This document shows positions 32,700-44,994 of a stretch of 64,000 bases of DNA, in pieces. How positions within the stretch are numbered: the first letter of the stretch is position 1; every line of letters begins with the position of its first letter. The notes under the pieces were generated by a model. It ran no database searches and was not told where the DNA came from. It saw nothing but the letters and a program-made list of their open reading frames with translations. Source of the stretch: Vesta saturnalis (taxonomy: Eukaryota > Arthropoda > Insecta > Coleoptera > Lampyridae); contig JARFJB010001910.1 of assembly GCA_036346205.1 (NCBI GenBank), forward strand, positions 1,105,001 to 1,169,000. The letters run 5' to 3'. The position numbers and the translations under genes were made by a program.

Positions 32700-34429
32700 T
32701 CTTTTCAATATTTTATCTTATAAATTTATGTGACTCGTAAATAATGATAACGCGGTGAGGTAAGACGATAATTACATGTAAAATTGGAAATAACACACTC
32801 AAAATTCTGTAATAGCTAACTATATCGTAATATTAATAATAAAATAAATAATCAGAGATCTATACAATTGTTTCAAAGTCACAAACCAAGAAATTCACTT
32901 ACGAAAGGAAGTAAAATGCAACCTTTCGTGCGTAAAATTTAAGTATTAGTTCGGTATCAATCTTGCAAGGTTCAGAATTCCCACAATCAATTAACTGTAT
33001 ACTTTAATGTTACTTAACTGTTTTAAATTGAAATATGGTAATCTTTACAATGTAAATATCAATGCACCATGCAAAAAAATTCCAATAATATAACACAATA
33101 AGATACAGGTCAAGGCAAAATGTATGCGGTTTCAGTAACTGATTCGATCGCCTGACGGCCTCTATTCAAAATGCTCAAACAACGAAATTAGGTTCATCCG
33201 CGTAATCAACACAATTTTACAAATGTATTCAATTCACAAACCACAAAAGGTTATTACCTTGAATGGTCACAGATTTTGGGCTAACCTTTTAATCCTCACT
33301 CACAACATATTTCCATTTTATTGACCCTCAATGATTGCCGGGAAACTACTAATAAACATCCAATCTCTTTCGGCACGGTACAGTATTGCAGCATTGGCAG
33401 CTTTGTCACGCCATCTTAACTAATTGTTTCGTTTAACTAGAACTTGCAATCTTAACAGCGAAAAGATTAAACCAGATCCAGGTGACTTAATATTTTCTTC
33501 ACCTGAGTTTATCTACACATTAATAATTTATTTACACAACGTTCTTTGACTTATATATACACAATATTTTATCAAAGCAGTTTATATACAGTAGCTAATT
33601 GTTTGTCTGAAGCAGCTGTGAGGATCTCAGGATGCACATAACCAAGAGAAACCGGCGTTGCTTACGCGATTCACACAATACCAAAACAATAATAAGATAG
33701 TTTAATCTGCAGGATCGCACTTTTATTCCCAAAAGAAAGTAGGTAAGCACTGACAATCCAACACTTAACCTTCCCTATCAAAAATTCAATCGAAAACGTC
33801 AATATAACAAAGCTTCCCGGGGTTAAACAATGGTTTCTTTTAATCCACGTTAAGTGAAGAGGACAAGTGTCCACGCTCGATAACTTCAGTAACCCGGCAG
33901 GCAATAAACAGATTGTGTGCGCGCCCGGTTCCTACATACTTAGCACCCACTGATCCACACACTACTGCAAACCTAAATGCCTTCAAATCTATACTTTTTT
34001 TATTATTTATATTCTTTAATGACGAAAGAAGTTGCAATTAACATATCAACAAAATATCACATTATGTGATGCCGCTATTTCTAGTTTTGTTTATTAGGAA
34101 CTGCATTAAGTAATAGTTTTTGTTAGTTGCAGTAAGTTGGCAGAGCCGAATTCTAGTTCTGCCTTGATGTCAAACATTTTTTCGTATCGTCTGACACTAT
34201 TACTTTTGTTGGTCTTGGCAAACGATCGTATTTTCATTTTTATTGCTTATTTAGTCTGTTTCCCCGTATGCATTATTATTTCGTCCTATATTAAAATCTG
34301 TTCTTTTCAGAACAAAATTTTATTGAGTGTTGTTATGTTTAATTGTGGAAATGCCGAAGCTCTTACATCACCTCCAAATTGTAATTGTTATATGTCGTTT
34401 AACTAAATGTAATTTAAGAGGAACATGGT
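32700..34429. other. no gene recognised
   Basis: AT-rich sequence. The open frame at 34137-34406 starts at TTG, is hydrophobic only through T-richness, and resembles no family I know. Confidence 0.3.
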
Positions 34430-35420
34430 ACTCTCACATCCACCCATGAGAAAGATCAAGCTAAAAAACTTTTTGAAGGAAGTAAAATATCCTTTTATTG
34501 ATTATGAAAACAAATCGGATTTCAATGGCAAAAAGACATGCCACGGAAAGAGTTGATGGAATTACCAGACATTGCAAGAAAAAGGATTCACTTTTTAAAA
34601 CAATAAAAGAAAATGTTTCCCATCACTTTGTTTTCTTAGATGAAATATGAATTTTTCAAAATGGCACAATGGTCGTTTGTGGCAAGATGATGATAAATGA
34701 AATGTAAGAAGCATTAAAACCGATGGCAAAAGGTGAGTTACTGAATTATGTGTGTTTTAATGTTACCTACGTAGGTAAAGCCCTACCGTGCCAGGTATTT
34801 TATTCTTCATGCTGGTTGCAAAAACGGTGTTATTACTGGTGCTGATCTAATATTTGCTTCAAAAACTACTGGTAACTATCAAGGCGAAATGAGTCAAAAA
34901 TTGTATACAGGGATTCGTGAAAAAGTTATTAATAATGCATTGCTATCAAAGATACCAAACACCTCTTAAAGTGTGCAAAAATAATGTAGAATTCTCCGAA
35001 AATGAATTTTAAACAGAACTTATAGTAAAGGTTGGACAGAAATTCCTTTCCATCAATTATTTTGCGCCATGTAAACACTCTCTTCTACTTTTTAGAAATA
35101 AGCCATCTAAAATGTAGCGTGTGGATCAATTAGCTTCGTTTTACGTCTACCTCCCTATCATCGTGTTTTTATTCCGATTGAATTAATTTGGGGCATAGCA
35201 AAAATGATTACAATAGACACATTGGTAGGGATGTTTAAGTATGTGGCGAGAAGCATTGCAGTTGATAACTCCTGAAATGTGGCTCAAATCAATCAAGCAC
35301 TCAGAAGCGATAATACACGAATGGTACACACGAGAGAAACAATTAGATCTTGACGACATTGCTCCCATAGTAATAAACTTGGGCGAAGAGGATGACAGTT
35401 CTAACAGTGATTCAGAGTAA
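34430..35420 (+). pseudogene. IS630/Tc1-mariner-like transposase relic
   Basis: A decayed DDE transposase. Legible blocks: FVFLDEI at about 34630 (first catalytic Asp region), FILHAGCKNGVITGADLIFA at about 34800-34865 followed by SKTTGNYQGEM, VLRLPPYH with PIELIWGIAK at about 35140-35200 (the catalytic third acidic residue falls in the NPIE-like motif), and an acidic C-terminus WLKSIKHSEAIIHEW ... VINLGEEDDSSNSDSE ending at 35420. This is the layout of a common insect IS630-like family with a C-terminal acidic tail. Several stops and frameshifts. The next 650 bp show nothing recognisable. Confidence 0.7.
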
Positions 35421-36069
35421 CAAGTCATATGTACACTAAAACTGTTACTTCGTAACCTACCATTTTATCATACACTACATGTTTTCACATTTAATCAATT
35501 ATAATACATTATATTATATGTAAAGGATTCGGAAGAATTAAATGAGGAACTTTTTTACAAAAACTTGTCCAGATTTAAAAAAAAGTAGATGGCATCATGA
35601 TCTATGTCAGCAGTAGAATATTACAAATCGTTAAGTTTGAACAAAGCGGTAGAAGTCCACATTACAACAAGGTAAATGTTCTTGTTAACTCATTTTGGTA
35701 CGTTATGACTGTGGTTTTAATTTATTTAAGATAAGTGGAATTACAAATGTGTGCATCCCAAATATAAAAAAATTCAATGTAACGATATTCCAAAAACAAA
35801 TATTAATAAACACTAAAAAAACGCTTATAAAGATAAGGATAAACTACAGCAGGATGTACGATTACCTCATTTACTAGAAGTTCATTATCTAAAAAGACAT
35901 CGCGAACGTGAAAACTCCGCTATAAAGAAACCTCACCACTTCCAGATAAAACGGAATGTAAAGAATTATCTTGTTATGATTATATAGTAGTATGTCTCAC
36001 GTGCTTACTCTTGTAGATCTGCACAAAAAGGCAAGCATTCTCGATCGATAGAATTTTTTTAAAAATCTT

Positions 36070-37480
36070 TTGGAAGTTCGCTATCGTAGAATCTTATGGG
36101 TTGCAAAAAATATTAATACTGGTACAGAGTTCAAAGAAAATAGAGATGTAGATCGGTGGAAAAATAAAATGTCAAAGCAAAGGGAAGAGGTTATACAGTT
36201 TATAGGAAAGTTTAAAGATGTTGAGAGTTATAGCAATAGGGCCAAGTCCAAGACATTACATTTGAGTTATATGCTCAACATAAACAAAACGTTTAAAATG
36301 TATAACGACACTGAAGACCAAGTAAACTATTCGTTCTTCCACAAAATATTTTCAACAAAATTTAATTTAGGGTTTGCTTTTCCAGCAACTGACTTTTGGA
36401 GTTATTGCCAACGTCTAAAACACAAAACACTGTCGGCAACTTGTTTAAAAGTTAGAAATGAATCATCTCGAAATATGACACAAAAAATAAGAGCTAAGAA
36501 GTTTCACTTAATGATGAAGGAGGAAGAAGAAGACGCTGCAACATTTTGATTTGATCTGCAACAAGTGCAGCAACTGCCAAAACTTCACCTTTCGAGAATG
36601 TTTATATTCACCGCAAATTGGGTTGTATGCATTCTGTATTATTCACTTGAAAAGTTCGTCACCTCACTTTTACGTGGGGTTGAACATCAATGCGGCCAAG
36701 GTCCAGATGCAGCTGGTTCGGAAATTTTTAAATAATCAATTGGATGGGATGGTGTGTAAAAGATTGTTTGCCGACGGCTGTGGTGGGAAAACAAAAACAA
36801 CCATATTGTCCATGTATTGTACTAGTGGGCTTTACAGGCAATCACCACGCAGCGTTAAAGAAATTGTGCTAGTTTTTCCAGTAACAGGTCATTCGTATCT
36901 TCCAGCGGATAGGGTCTTCGGAAGAGTTGAAAAGATTACCAAGGAATATATAGAAAATTTGGACAAGTATACATATCAGCAACAGATTGGAAAGTTTATG
37001 ACCTGAAATCTTTGATAGATACACTTAAAAAAGTTGAAGGACTACCCCAGTAAGTGAACAAAAAAGGTTATTTTTCAAGAAATTTACATATCAATCCAAT
37101 ACAAGTCAAATTAAATTTAACTGCGAGATGAACTACAGATTCCAAGATAATTCGAAGCCTTTTATAACTCTAGTAAAACGCCTTAAAAACTTAAACGCTG
37201 TTGAGTTACCATTACTGGATTATGTGAAAGGAATTTCGCAGGATAAAGAAAAGGCCGTTGATGTTTTACTAAAAAAACGTTTCAGTGAAGCGATGATCAG
37301 TTGAATTTTTATTTTGAGGATCTAAAAGACCTTTTAATGAAGCACAAGATGAAGACGACCGTGAATCAAAACATTAATCTACACTTGTGTACTATTTTCA
37401 ATTTATCATTTTTGTTTAGTTTACAATTACATTGTTCTCATTTAGAAATAAAGATTTTTGTGCAGCACAAAGCGCTTCTT
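36070..37480 (+). pseudogene. DUF7869-like putative transposase relic
   Basis: Two overlapping frames (36070-36549 and 36551-37006) derive from one protein. The first has RAKSKTLHLSYMLNINKTFK then HKIFSTKFNLGFAFPATDFW. After a frameshift comes FDLQQVQQLPK, and the second frame ends with LFADGCGGKTKT, LVFPVTGHSYLPADRVFGR and VEKITKEYIE. This matches a widespread insect and cnidarian protein that I recall as DUF7869, regarded as a DDE-type transposase; in intact members the DGC-G-N and FPVRGHSF-PADRVFGRIEK motifs are conserved. Here the Asn after the Gly is replaced by Lys. A decayed tail with KVEGLP and RLKNLNAVELPLLDYV continues to about 37480. The superfamily name is uncertain. Confidence 0.65.
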
Positions 37481-38070
37481 TAATTCCTAAAAATGTGAAA
37501 CAAGATTTTGCTTTCAAAATGCAAAAGGTCACTACTTGTTCATCTAAATGAAACATGTCCAAGGATCCTTTTTGGATTTCTCTGAGATAAAGCATTTTTC
37601 ATGAGTGATTTCTTGTGTCTAACAAGTATACTGCACCAACTCTCATAAGTAATAATAAGTAGCACTGCTAGAATTGTGGTAACGTTGTCACAAACTTTTC
37701 TGGTTTTCTCAAAAAGTACTGTTTGTGACTTGTTGCGTTTTATAACAAAAGCTCCTCAAATATACAATAGGTTTTATTTGTGGATAGTTGACCAACATGA
37801 CACTGGTGTTCTCTAAAACAGAGTATACATGTATACTCTTTGATTAAAATTACTTAGGCAACATAGTAATTTGATTCGTCATAAAACATTATGACGTGCA
37901 ACTAAACTTATGTGAAATTATTATAATAATTTAACATTAGTCAAGTTGCTTTGGTTTGTGTGAATCCTTGCGATATGGCAGGTTCATATTCCATTAATAT
38001 AACTAATTTGACTGTAATCTCATTATATTTAGAATTTACATCAGTTCTACATACACAAAGACAAAGTTTC

Positions 38071-38141
38071 CATCGATTAGGTTCAAATCCTACTCGAGGT
38101 AAACTTTTTATTTATGTATTTAATAAAATTAATAATGATTT
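38071..38141 (+). repeat. dispersed repeat with tRNA T-arm (copy 2)
   Basis: TTAGGTTCAAATCCTACTCG with GGTTCAAATCC at 38080-38090, followed by GGTAAACTTTTTATTTATGT and an AT-rich tail that matches 7579-7640. The preceding 500 bp hold nothing recognisable. Confidence 0.6.
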
Positions 38142-38219
38142 TTAAACTTATGTGAAATTTACATATAACAGGGCAAGGCATGGCTTCTAAATTTTCGTCT
38201 TTCTTCCTTCTAAAGATAG

Positions 38220-38570
38220 GACTAACTTCTCCATGATCGTGATTGCTGAGGAATAAAATAACTTTATCTATTCACTTCAAACGAACAAGACTATTGCTTC
38301 TCATCCGTCATTAGTTTATCATGTGGAGCCAATTCGGTCTCAACACAATTGCCAATTTTTCCTGTGTACATTAGTTTGCTGATGGTAACCAAACTCTAAT
38401 GATGTAGTGAATTTCTGCTTTTCAATGGGATCATTAACTCGTCGATGGCCTGAAGCTTCTGCGGTTTATAGGCCTTTGCATAGTTTTTCTAAGCATATCC
38501 AATGAAGGGCGGACTGTATATAAAATTGTACATTACCACGTTTCGGTTGAAGGGTGTTACTGTTCAAATG
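38220..38570 (-). pseudogene. piggyBac-derived (PGBD-like) fragment
   Basis: Minus-strand reading near 38470-38400 gives KAYKPQKLQAIDELMIPLKS with RNSLHH, like the SVDEMMIPFKGRSSLKQY block of PGBD-type piggyBac proteins, followed near 38370-38340 by MYTGKIG and later LAPHDKLM. Only short blocks survive, in shifting frames. A third, distinct piggyBac lineage in this window. Confidence 0.35.
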
Positions 38571-39404
38571 AATATGTCCTCTTGACATGAGACTTGAGAT
38601 ATAAAAATCGCGAGTATTAAATTTCTAGAGAAGTAATTTCATAGTTAGACAAGGATTTGATGTCCATTAGAATGTGTATAACCAGAAATGTTTTAATTTC
38701 ACTTACGTTTGAAGAAATACTTGTTTTCCTTTCCACATAATTGTTGGATGGCATACAAATTTCTTTTATGGACAATTAGTTCAATCAGTTTGGAGGAAAT
38801 AAAGTAAAAAAAATATCTCAGCGTGTTTGTACCTTGGCAGGTATAATTTTCAGTTCACTGTGTCTTAGAAAATAAAAATTGAAATCCATATCTAAAAGCG
38901 TTCCAAAGATGTGCGAACTTAAACAGGATTCGTTTATTTCTAGCCACCCAGTACAGTATTACATTATTGTATTGCTGTGATGATATGTTTAATTGGTAAA
39001 GCATTTACATCCAGGTCTAGGAAAACAATAGCGAAAAACGTAGATATATCAAAAGTTAAAATTAAGATGTACCCTACATAGATGAAATTGTAATACATCA
39101 AAGTTAGGTTTTTTAAATACAGCGCCCTGTATATTATGTCATTTTTAGGTTATACGTTAAAAATTAAGTCAACTTTATTCAACGTTCCCTATACCAATCG
39201 CTTACCAATTTTGAGAAAGTTGTGATTTTAAGAAAAATATTCAATTTAAACAAGAACTAAAAACACGGAAACCCACTTAACTTAAATGGGCCAGCCTATA
39301 TAATTTTTATTTATGTGAAATAACTTTTCATTTTCTATCAAAAACTATATGTCTAAAATTAACAATTAAAAAGTTATTAAGATTTTTCTTTAAAATTTTT
39401 ACTT

Positions 39405-39720
39405 TCTTGCTAAACAAGAAAGTATTGCGGTTAAAAAAAACGAAAAAAATAAGTTGTGTTATTTTGATGTTTTACGACTCCCTACCTGAAAAAAAATTTT
39501 AGAAAATTTTTCAAAATATCTGTGTGTGTGTCTGTGGTCACTCGCCAACCGAAACTATACGGGCGATTTTGATGAAATTTGGAATGAAGGCCTACAAGAC
39601 AATTATGTAGACAAAACAAGCTTTTCAACACAATAGGTATAGGTATACAGAGGGTGAAAATTTTAACATAGAAGATTGAAATTCAGGTCATCAATAGCTC
39701 TCATGAAATGCAATTTTTTG
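39405..39720 (+). repeat. repeat G (copy 1) with GTGTGTGTCTGTGGTCACTCG
   Basis: GAAAGTATTGCGGTTAAAAA ... TATCTGTGTGTGTGTCTGTG ... CGATTTTGATGAAATTTGGA. The same order of motifs occurs inverted at about 51960-52345. A non-coding ancient repeat; I have seen similar strings in insect genomes but cannot name the family. Confidence 0.45.
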
Positions 39721-39908
39721 CAATTTTTTTAAACTTTCCAAATTGAATATGGCCGCAGTTACAGTCACATATAAATTTTTTTTGTAGAAATATATATTTC
39801 CGATACCGTTCAAGGTATAAAAGAATTGGAAATAGATATGCGTAGTTAAATTATGGTATAAATTTGTCTACATTTAAGTTCGAAATTGATTTATTCAATA
39901 TTGTCTCC

Positions 39909-40582
39909 AGGGTGTAGGACGTTTCGGCGCGGCCGTTCCGCTGCCAAAAGTACAGGGTGGCCAAATTTCGATGTTTTAATAGGGAATCTCGTAAACTATA
40001 GCTCGTATGAAAAAATGGACCTCGCATCCTCGATCTCTTTTTTTGAGAAAACACTACGAATTGCGTTGTAAATATGAATTTATTAGAGACGGAATTAACA
40101 CACTGTATAAAATGTTGTTTTAGTTCTTTTATATTATTATTTTTTTTAATATCTATGTTTATTATTTTCTATGTAAATACTACAATACGTCAAATAATTA
40201 CATTAATACATATAATACCTACATTATATTAATGAAATTGGTAATTATGGGCGATTGAACGCAAATATTCTAAAATTGTTTTGTGATTAAATTCTCTCCC
40301 AATTCTTAAAATTCTGTCGTCACCTAATGAGTGTCCTAATGATAATTATCTCATTAGAAATAATCGTTAATGAGGTTTAAAATTTGGTAGATACGAGAGT
40401 TTTTATACGATATATTTAAAAAAATGTAAGATGGTATGTGCTAGTGTTCAATTGAATGCAATAAAATAATGTTGGCGGCGAAACGGCTCGCGCCGAAACG
40501 ACCAGCGGCGAACTGGCCCTGCGGCAAAACGGCGCGGCGAAACGGCCGCAGCGAACCGGCCGCGGCGAAACGTCCCACACCG
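39909..40582. mobile_element. GC-rich-TIR element, possibly hAT-like, non-autonomous
   Basis: The ends AGGGTGTAGGACGTTTCGGC and, inverted, CGGTGTGGGACGTTTCGCC match, and are flanked by TTGTCTCC (39901-39908) and TTGTCTGC (40583-40590), an 8-bp duplication with one mismatch. The right end carries a tandem array of about 15-bp GGCGAAACGGCC units (40474-40575), strikingly GC-rich. The AT-rich interior has no transposase. The 8-bp duplication suggests hAT, but the CAGGG...CCCTG ends are incomplete. Confidence 0.65.
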
Positions 40583-40929
40583 TTGTCTGCAAACATTTTT
40601 TTTTGTTTTTTTATATTTTCTAGGCTACATATACATATGTAGGCATAGAAGGTTATGCAATCGAATTTCTTTTCACTATTGCTAAATCGACAGTTTTTGG
40701 TTTTTATTAAATATTTCTAAAACAGCTGAATAGTTCAAACATATGAAAATACCCCATATGTTTTTTTTTTGTATTTTGCAAGAAAGTCCTGCACCTAGTT
40801 TTTGTTTACATTCTAGTAGGTAATGATTTTAAAAGTGAGATATTGTTTGACTCATCTAGTTGACGGCTGTCCTTAACCTTAGTGTTTTGTCAAATACTGT
40901 CAAAATTCTTGCCTTATTTTCAATTGTTC

Positions 40930-42000
40930 TATCATCCTTTAAGACAGAAAAAATGAAACAGTATGCACTAGAAGAAAGGATTATCCTTGGTGAATGTTTT
41001 AGAAATTGTTTGTGAGCGTCAAGGGTATAAGTAGAAAGGTATCTCGATCGACCACATCCAGACAAAAGAGCTTTTGAAGAACTGCTACAAACTTTTTATG
41101 AGATTCGTAGTGTGTCCTATAAGAAACAGACTAAAGCAAAGTATGTTGTAAATAATGAGGACAATGAGTTTTAGGCTCAGTGGTTGACAATGCAAATATT
41201 AGTTGAAGAGAAATTTCTAGACAAACTGTAATTAGCCAAGCAAGCGTTTGGAGAGTTCTGAAAAAACATAAGTACCATCCTTATCACATACAACTTCACC
41301 AGAATTCATTTGGACGAAACTTTCAATGGAGATTGGGTTTCTGTGTAGAGTCTTGAAAAAATTGGGGAAGAAAATGACTTCTTTAAATTTGTTTTATTTA
41401 CCGATGAATCAACTTTCCACAAGAACGGCTTGGTAAACCTACATAACTTTCATGATACTCAAAACCTGTATCGCACTGTTGACCGCCAAAATCGGTGGAG
41501 CCTCAATGTATTTAGTGGAATTGTAGGAGACCATGTGATTACTCCATATTTTTTTGATGGAAACTTAAACAACGGCGTAACATGTTTACGGTTTTTAGGA
41601 CAATAATTTTCGAGTTTTCTAGATGAAGTTTCTTTAGATTTTAGAAACAAAATGTGCTGTTCCACATTTTAGTCGGAATGTAAGGAATTATTTGGATAAA
41701 TAATTCCCCAATAAATGGATTGAAAGGGGAGGTCCACATGAAGTTCCACTTGTATCTCGTGAATTAACCAGCATAGATTTCTTTTTTTGGGGTTACATTA
41801 AAAACTTAGTTTATAACTACACCCACCACTGCTGACGACATGAGGATTAGAATAAAGGATGCGTTGGCTACTGTAACACCAGATATCCTGAGAAACGTTA
41901 GGAGATCTTTGGAAAAACGAGTGTGGTTATGCATAAAAGAAAATGGTCATCATATTGAGCATGTATTGCAGTATTTTTTTCATAAACGTTTACGTCTTGG
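40930..42000 (+). pseudogene. mariner-like transposase relic
   Basis: Part of the long-TIR element. N-terminal helix-turn-helix traces at about 41230-41300 (ISQASVWRVLKKHKYHPYH); then FKFVLFTDESTFHKNGLVN at 41380 with the first catalytic Asp; NRWSLNVFSGIVGDHVITPY and FFDGNLNN; the HDGAPAHF region has lost bases (only VPHFSRNVRNYL remains at about 41655); then WIERGGPHEVPLVSREL and SIDFFFWGYIKNLVY with the third acidic region; and a C-terminus near 41890-41990. Multiple stops and indels. Confidence 0.8.
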
Positions 42001-42604
42001 TTTTAGTTCTTAGTTCTTGCTTAAATTGAATATTTTTCTTAAAATCACAATTTTCTCAAAGTTGGTAAGCGACAGATATAGGAAATGTTGAATAAAGTTG
42101 ACTTAATTTTTAACGTATAATCTAAAAATACAATATTTGTATTTAAAAAACCTAACTTTGATATATTACAACTTTCTGAATCACCCTGTATAACTGAAAA
42201 TAATTAAAAAAAAGATCCTTATCAATTTATATACGCCACCAATAAATTAAGCTAATATCTCCTACCGTTTAGGCACAGGACACCGAGGGAATAGTCGCGA
42301 GTCATCCTGTATATACAATATACATCTTCAATTTCCAAATTCTGTATTTTTTCAATAGAATCGGCAAATTTTTTTACATAATGACGTGTTGTTAAATTTC
42401 TTCTTCTTTAATTTTTTAAATATATAGCTATGCTATACTAATTGGATTCCTTAGTTGGGTATGAAATACATTTGTCAAACTGTTATATTAATAACAGACC
42501 TATACTTATTTGCGTTTTCCTATTTCATTAATTTATTTTGACAGCTCAATTAATTTTTAAAACTATTATCATTTGCTCTCGTACTTGTTTTTTTGCCAAT
42601 AACG

Positions 42605-44222
42605 TTAGTTATTTTTTTGGCGAAGTGGAATTGACAAATTTGATACAGAAGTACGCTTTTGTAGGTGAGGTAGAGTAAGCTGTTTTGATAGCTCTGCAAT
42701 AAATGTTCTTCTTTCAATTATTTGAGAGGTGTTATATTTTTGAATTATCTGGGCATTTATGGTAGCAATATTTAGTAGTGAAAAGAATACTGTTAATGGC
42801 CAGCGATTACTACGCCTTGATACAGAATATTCTGATTTTAATCGATCTACTACGTCAACCCCAAGTTTTGTGGAATTATAAAAAGTTATAACATGGGGTT
42901 TATAAGCTTCTTTGGTAGACGCATCTATTTCATCATCATCATGCAGAGTAGTAAGCATCAGAACATTTTTATTTTGCTTCGGCATATAAGAAACGAGAAC
43001 ACAGTTGTTGCCATCTTTTCCAAAAGCGAACATACTACTGCACACAGGTCTATTTTTAACTTGAAGAAATTCAGGTGGTATTTCCCGCTTATTCTTTCGA
43101 AGTGTGCCAACCATGGTCAGTTTGTGATTTACGAGCAAATCATTAGCAAGTGGTACGGAGGAAAAGTAATTGTCCATTGTGACGTTCCATCCAGACTTAT
43201 CAATAGTGGATATCAGACGCTTCACAACACAGGAAGCATCATTTGGTAACTGATATGGGCCTTGTGGTTGTTTACCGGCATATATCTCCATGTTATGAGT
43301 ATAAAATGTTTTAGCGCCAGATAAGCTGTATATCTTTATGCTATATTTGGCAGGCTTGTTAGCAATGTACTGCCTAAAGCGGCATTTTCCACGAAATGCA
43401 TCGAGCATTTCATCTATTGTAACATACTCTTCAAGACTAAAATTTAAAGAGCACGCCTTTACAAAATAGTCAAAGATTTCGTGAATTGGGGCTAAATTAT
43501 CATATTTGGCTCTTTGATTTCTTGTATTTTTATCGTCGAATCGTAAAGCCCGGAGAATGACGTAAAATCTTCGCTCTGACATTACCGCTGTGAAGTATTC
43601 TGGTGCAGTCCCATCGGCGATCCACAACTCTGAAGTATTCAAGTGCTGTACTCTTTTTACTCCTGCCATGCATAAAAGCCCCAAGAATGCGTTAATTTCG
43701 TCAAAATCGATTGATGGACAATCTCTAGGACGCGAATAAGATTCTCTCAGCTGTTCTAATTTCTGGTTTGTGAACGTAACAATTTGTTCAATTACTACGT
43801 TAGGATAAAATAATTTCCAGCATTCTAAGGTACTTGTAGCTCTCCTGGCAACAGGTTTTACTCCGGGCAGTTGTGTTATAAGGTTATGGGGACGTGTTTT
43901 TCTTTTAGGCGTGTCCGGTTTGTGTTTCAGCCATGGGAGGTTCGTCGAGACGGCCGACTCCGAGATTTTTACCCACGAAAATAGGTTCACTTTATGTTCG
44001 CGGTTGTGCATCTGGTTGGACAATAGGAACATCATCAGTATCACACTTGTCTGATTGTTCAGTATCGGTATTATGAGAACTGCGTTCAGAAGAAACATCA
44101 CTAAGATCCTGATCAGAATCAACGGGTTCTTCTGTAACAGTTGGAATTTCTTCATACCATTTCAATAACTTTTCTTCCTCTTTCTTATCCATTCTCAAGT
44201 TATTATGAAGTCTAAAAATCAA
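42605..44222 (-). pseudogene. piggyBac transposase, near-intact, one frameshift
   Basis: The best-preserved transposase here. The N-terminal acidic part (44222-43992; from about MDKKEEEKLLKWYEEIPTV to VPIVQPDAQPR) and the main frame (44155-42605) are one base out of register near 43995; the first 30 or so residues of the long frame upstream of that point are out-of-frame noise. The core has WKLFYPNVVIEQIVTFTNQ, LRALRFDD, VTIDEMLDAFRGKCRF, NKPAKYSIKIY, VTMDNYFSS (first catalytic Asp), LMLTTLHDDDEID (second), and NSTKLGVDVVDRLKSEYS (third). All three catalytic Asp are present. It ends in IPLRQKNN without the Cys-rich zinc domain of classical piggyBac, which some lineages lack. Restriction to a single lesion suggests a young insertion. 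Confidence 0.9.
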
Positions 44223-44367
44223 ATAGGGATAAAATAGAGCTAACGCGCAAGGAAAGTTAAGTCAAACTTACCAAAAACGTAAAATAACACAAATTAAAAC
44301 ACAGAAAACGAACAAAATTTTTCATGCGTTCTTGGTCGCGTCGTTTTCTTACAAGTAAGTGTACGTC

Positions 44368-44574
44368 ATCGGTCGCGTGTTAGAATGAAACTAACATCCG
44401 GTCCGCATTTTCAACCATCATAACCGAATTAAATGCCGATCTGTCATGCGCTAACATAATACCTCCTCCAGGCACTTCTAGAGGGGCGCGGATGTAAAAC
44501 AAATATATCAAGATTTATGAACAAAAAACTAAAAATGTTAGATTTTTTCTAACAGCGCGACCGATCCCGGGTTA
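44368..44574. repeat. probable piggyBac terminal region
   Basis: Upstream of the transposase start, CGGTCGCGTGTTAG (44370) and CTAACAGCGCGACCG (44549-44563) form a subterminal inverted repeat, and CCCGGGTTAAC at about 44568 contains the GGG-TTAA junction expected at a piggyBac end. I could not find the matching left terminus near 42.3-42.6 kb, so the boundary is tentative. The stretch from 44580 to 44990 shows nothing recognisable. Confidence 0.4.
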
Positions 44575-44994
44575 ACGGACCACGCGGTACAAGTATGATT
44601 TGTCAACTATTGATTTACAAACGTATTGCATCGAAACTATTTTGTTGATATGTAGTGCTTTACAGAAAAGTATGTTAACTGTTACTTTTAAATTTATAAT
44701 GTAATAAGGACTTTTCAATTTCAAATTACGAATATTTTACTTATAATATAAAGCGAAATATATTATGATTGGTAAATAGACCACAACGTTAACAAAATGC
44801 TTAGCGACTGCTTTTACATGACAGATTAATTTACAGTTTATTAGTTAAATGTTTGGTTATCGAAAAATTTACGTTTATCAGGGTTTTGGTTAGAAGAACC
44901 GGTAGGGCTAAAACTGCAAAGATTTCATCGAGCAGTTTTACAATATATCCACAAGAACTGAATGGGGTTAAGACATAAGTTACCACTTTTGACG

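Larger units (their letters stand above)
39070..42192 (+). mobile_element. mariner-like element with long inverted repeats
   Basis: Arms of about 190 bp: 39070-39264 and 42004-42192. Both contain ATCAAAGTTAGGTTTTTTAA and ACGTTAAAAATTAAGTCAAC in opposite orientation; the right end is ATACAGGGTGATTC when inverted. The right half encodes a decayed mariner-like transposase reading toward the right arm. The left half was lengthened by later insertions (39405-39720 repeat, 39909-40582 element), which explains a 3.1-kb length against about 1.3-1.5 kb for intact relatives. Confidence 0.75.

Noticed and set aside
34137..34406. Hydrophobic 89-codon frame
   Set aside because: No ATG start, T-rich composition alone gives hydrophobic residues, no known motif, no splice sites.
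42893..43249. 118-codon + strand frame
   Set aside because: Antisense of the piggyBac transposase.
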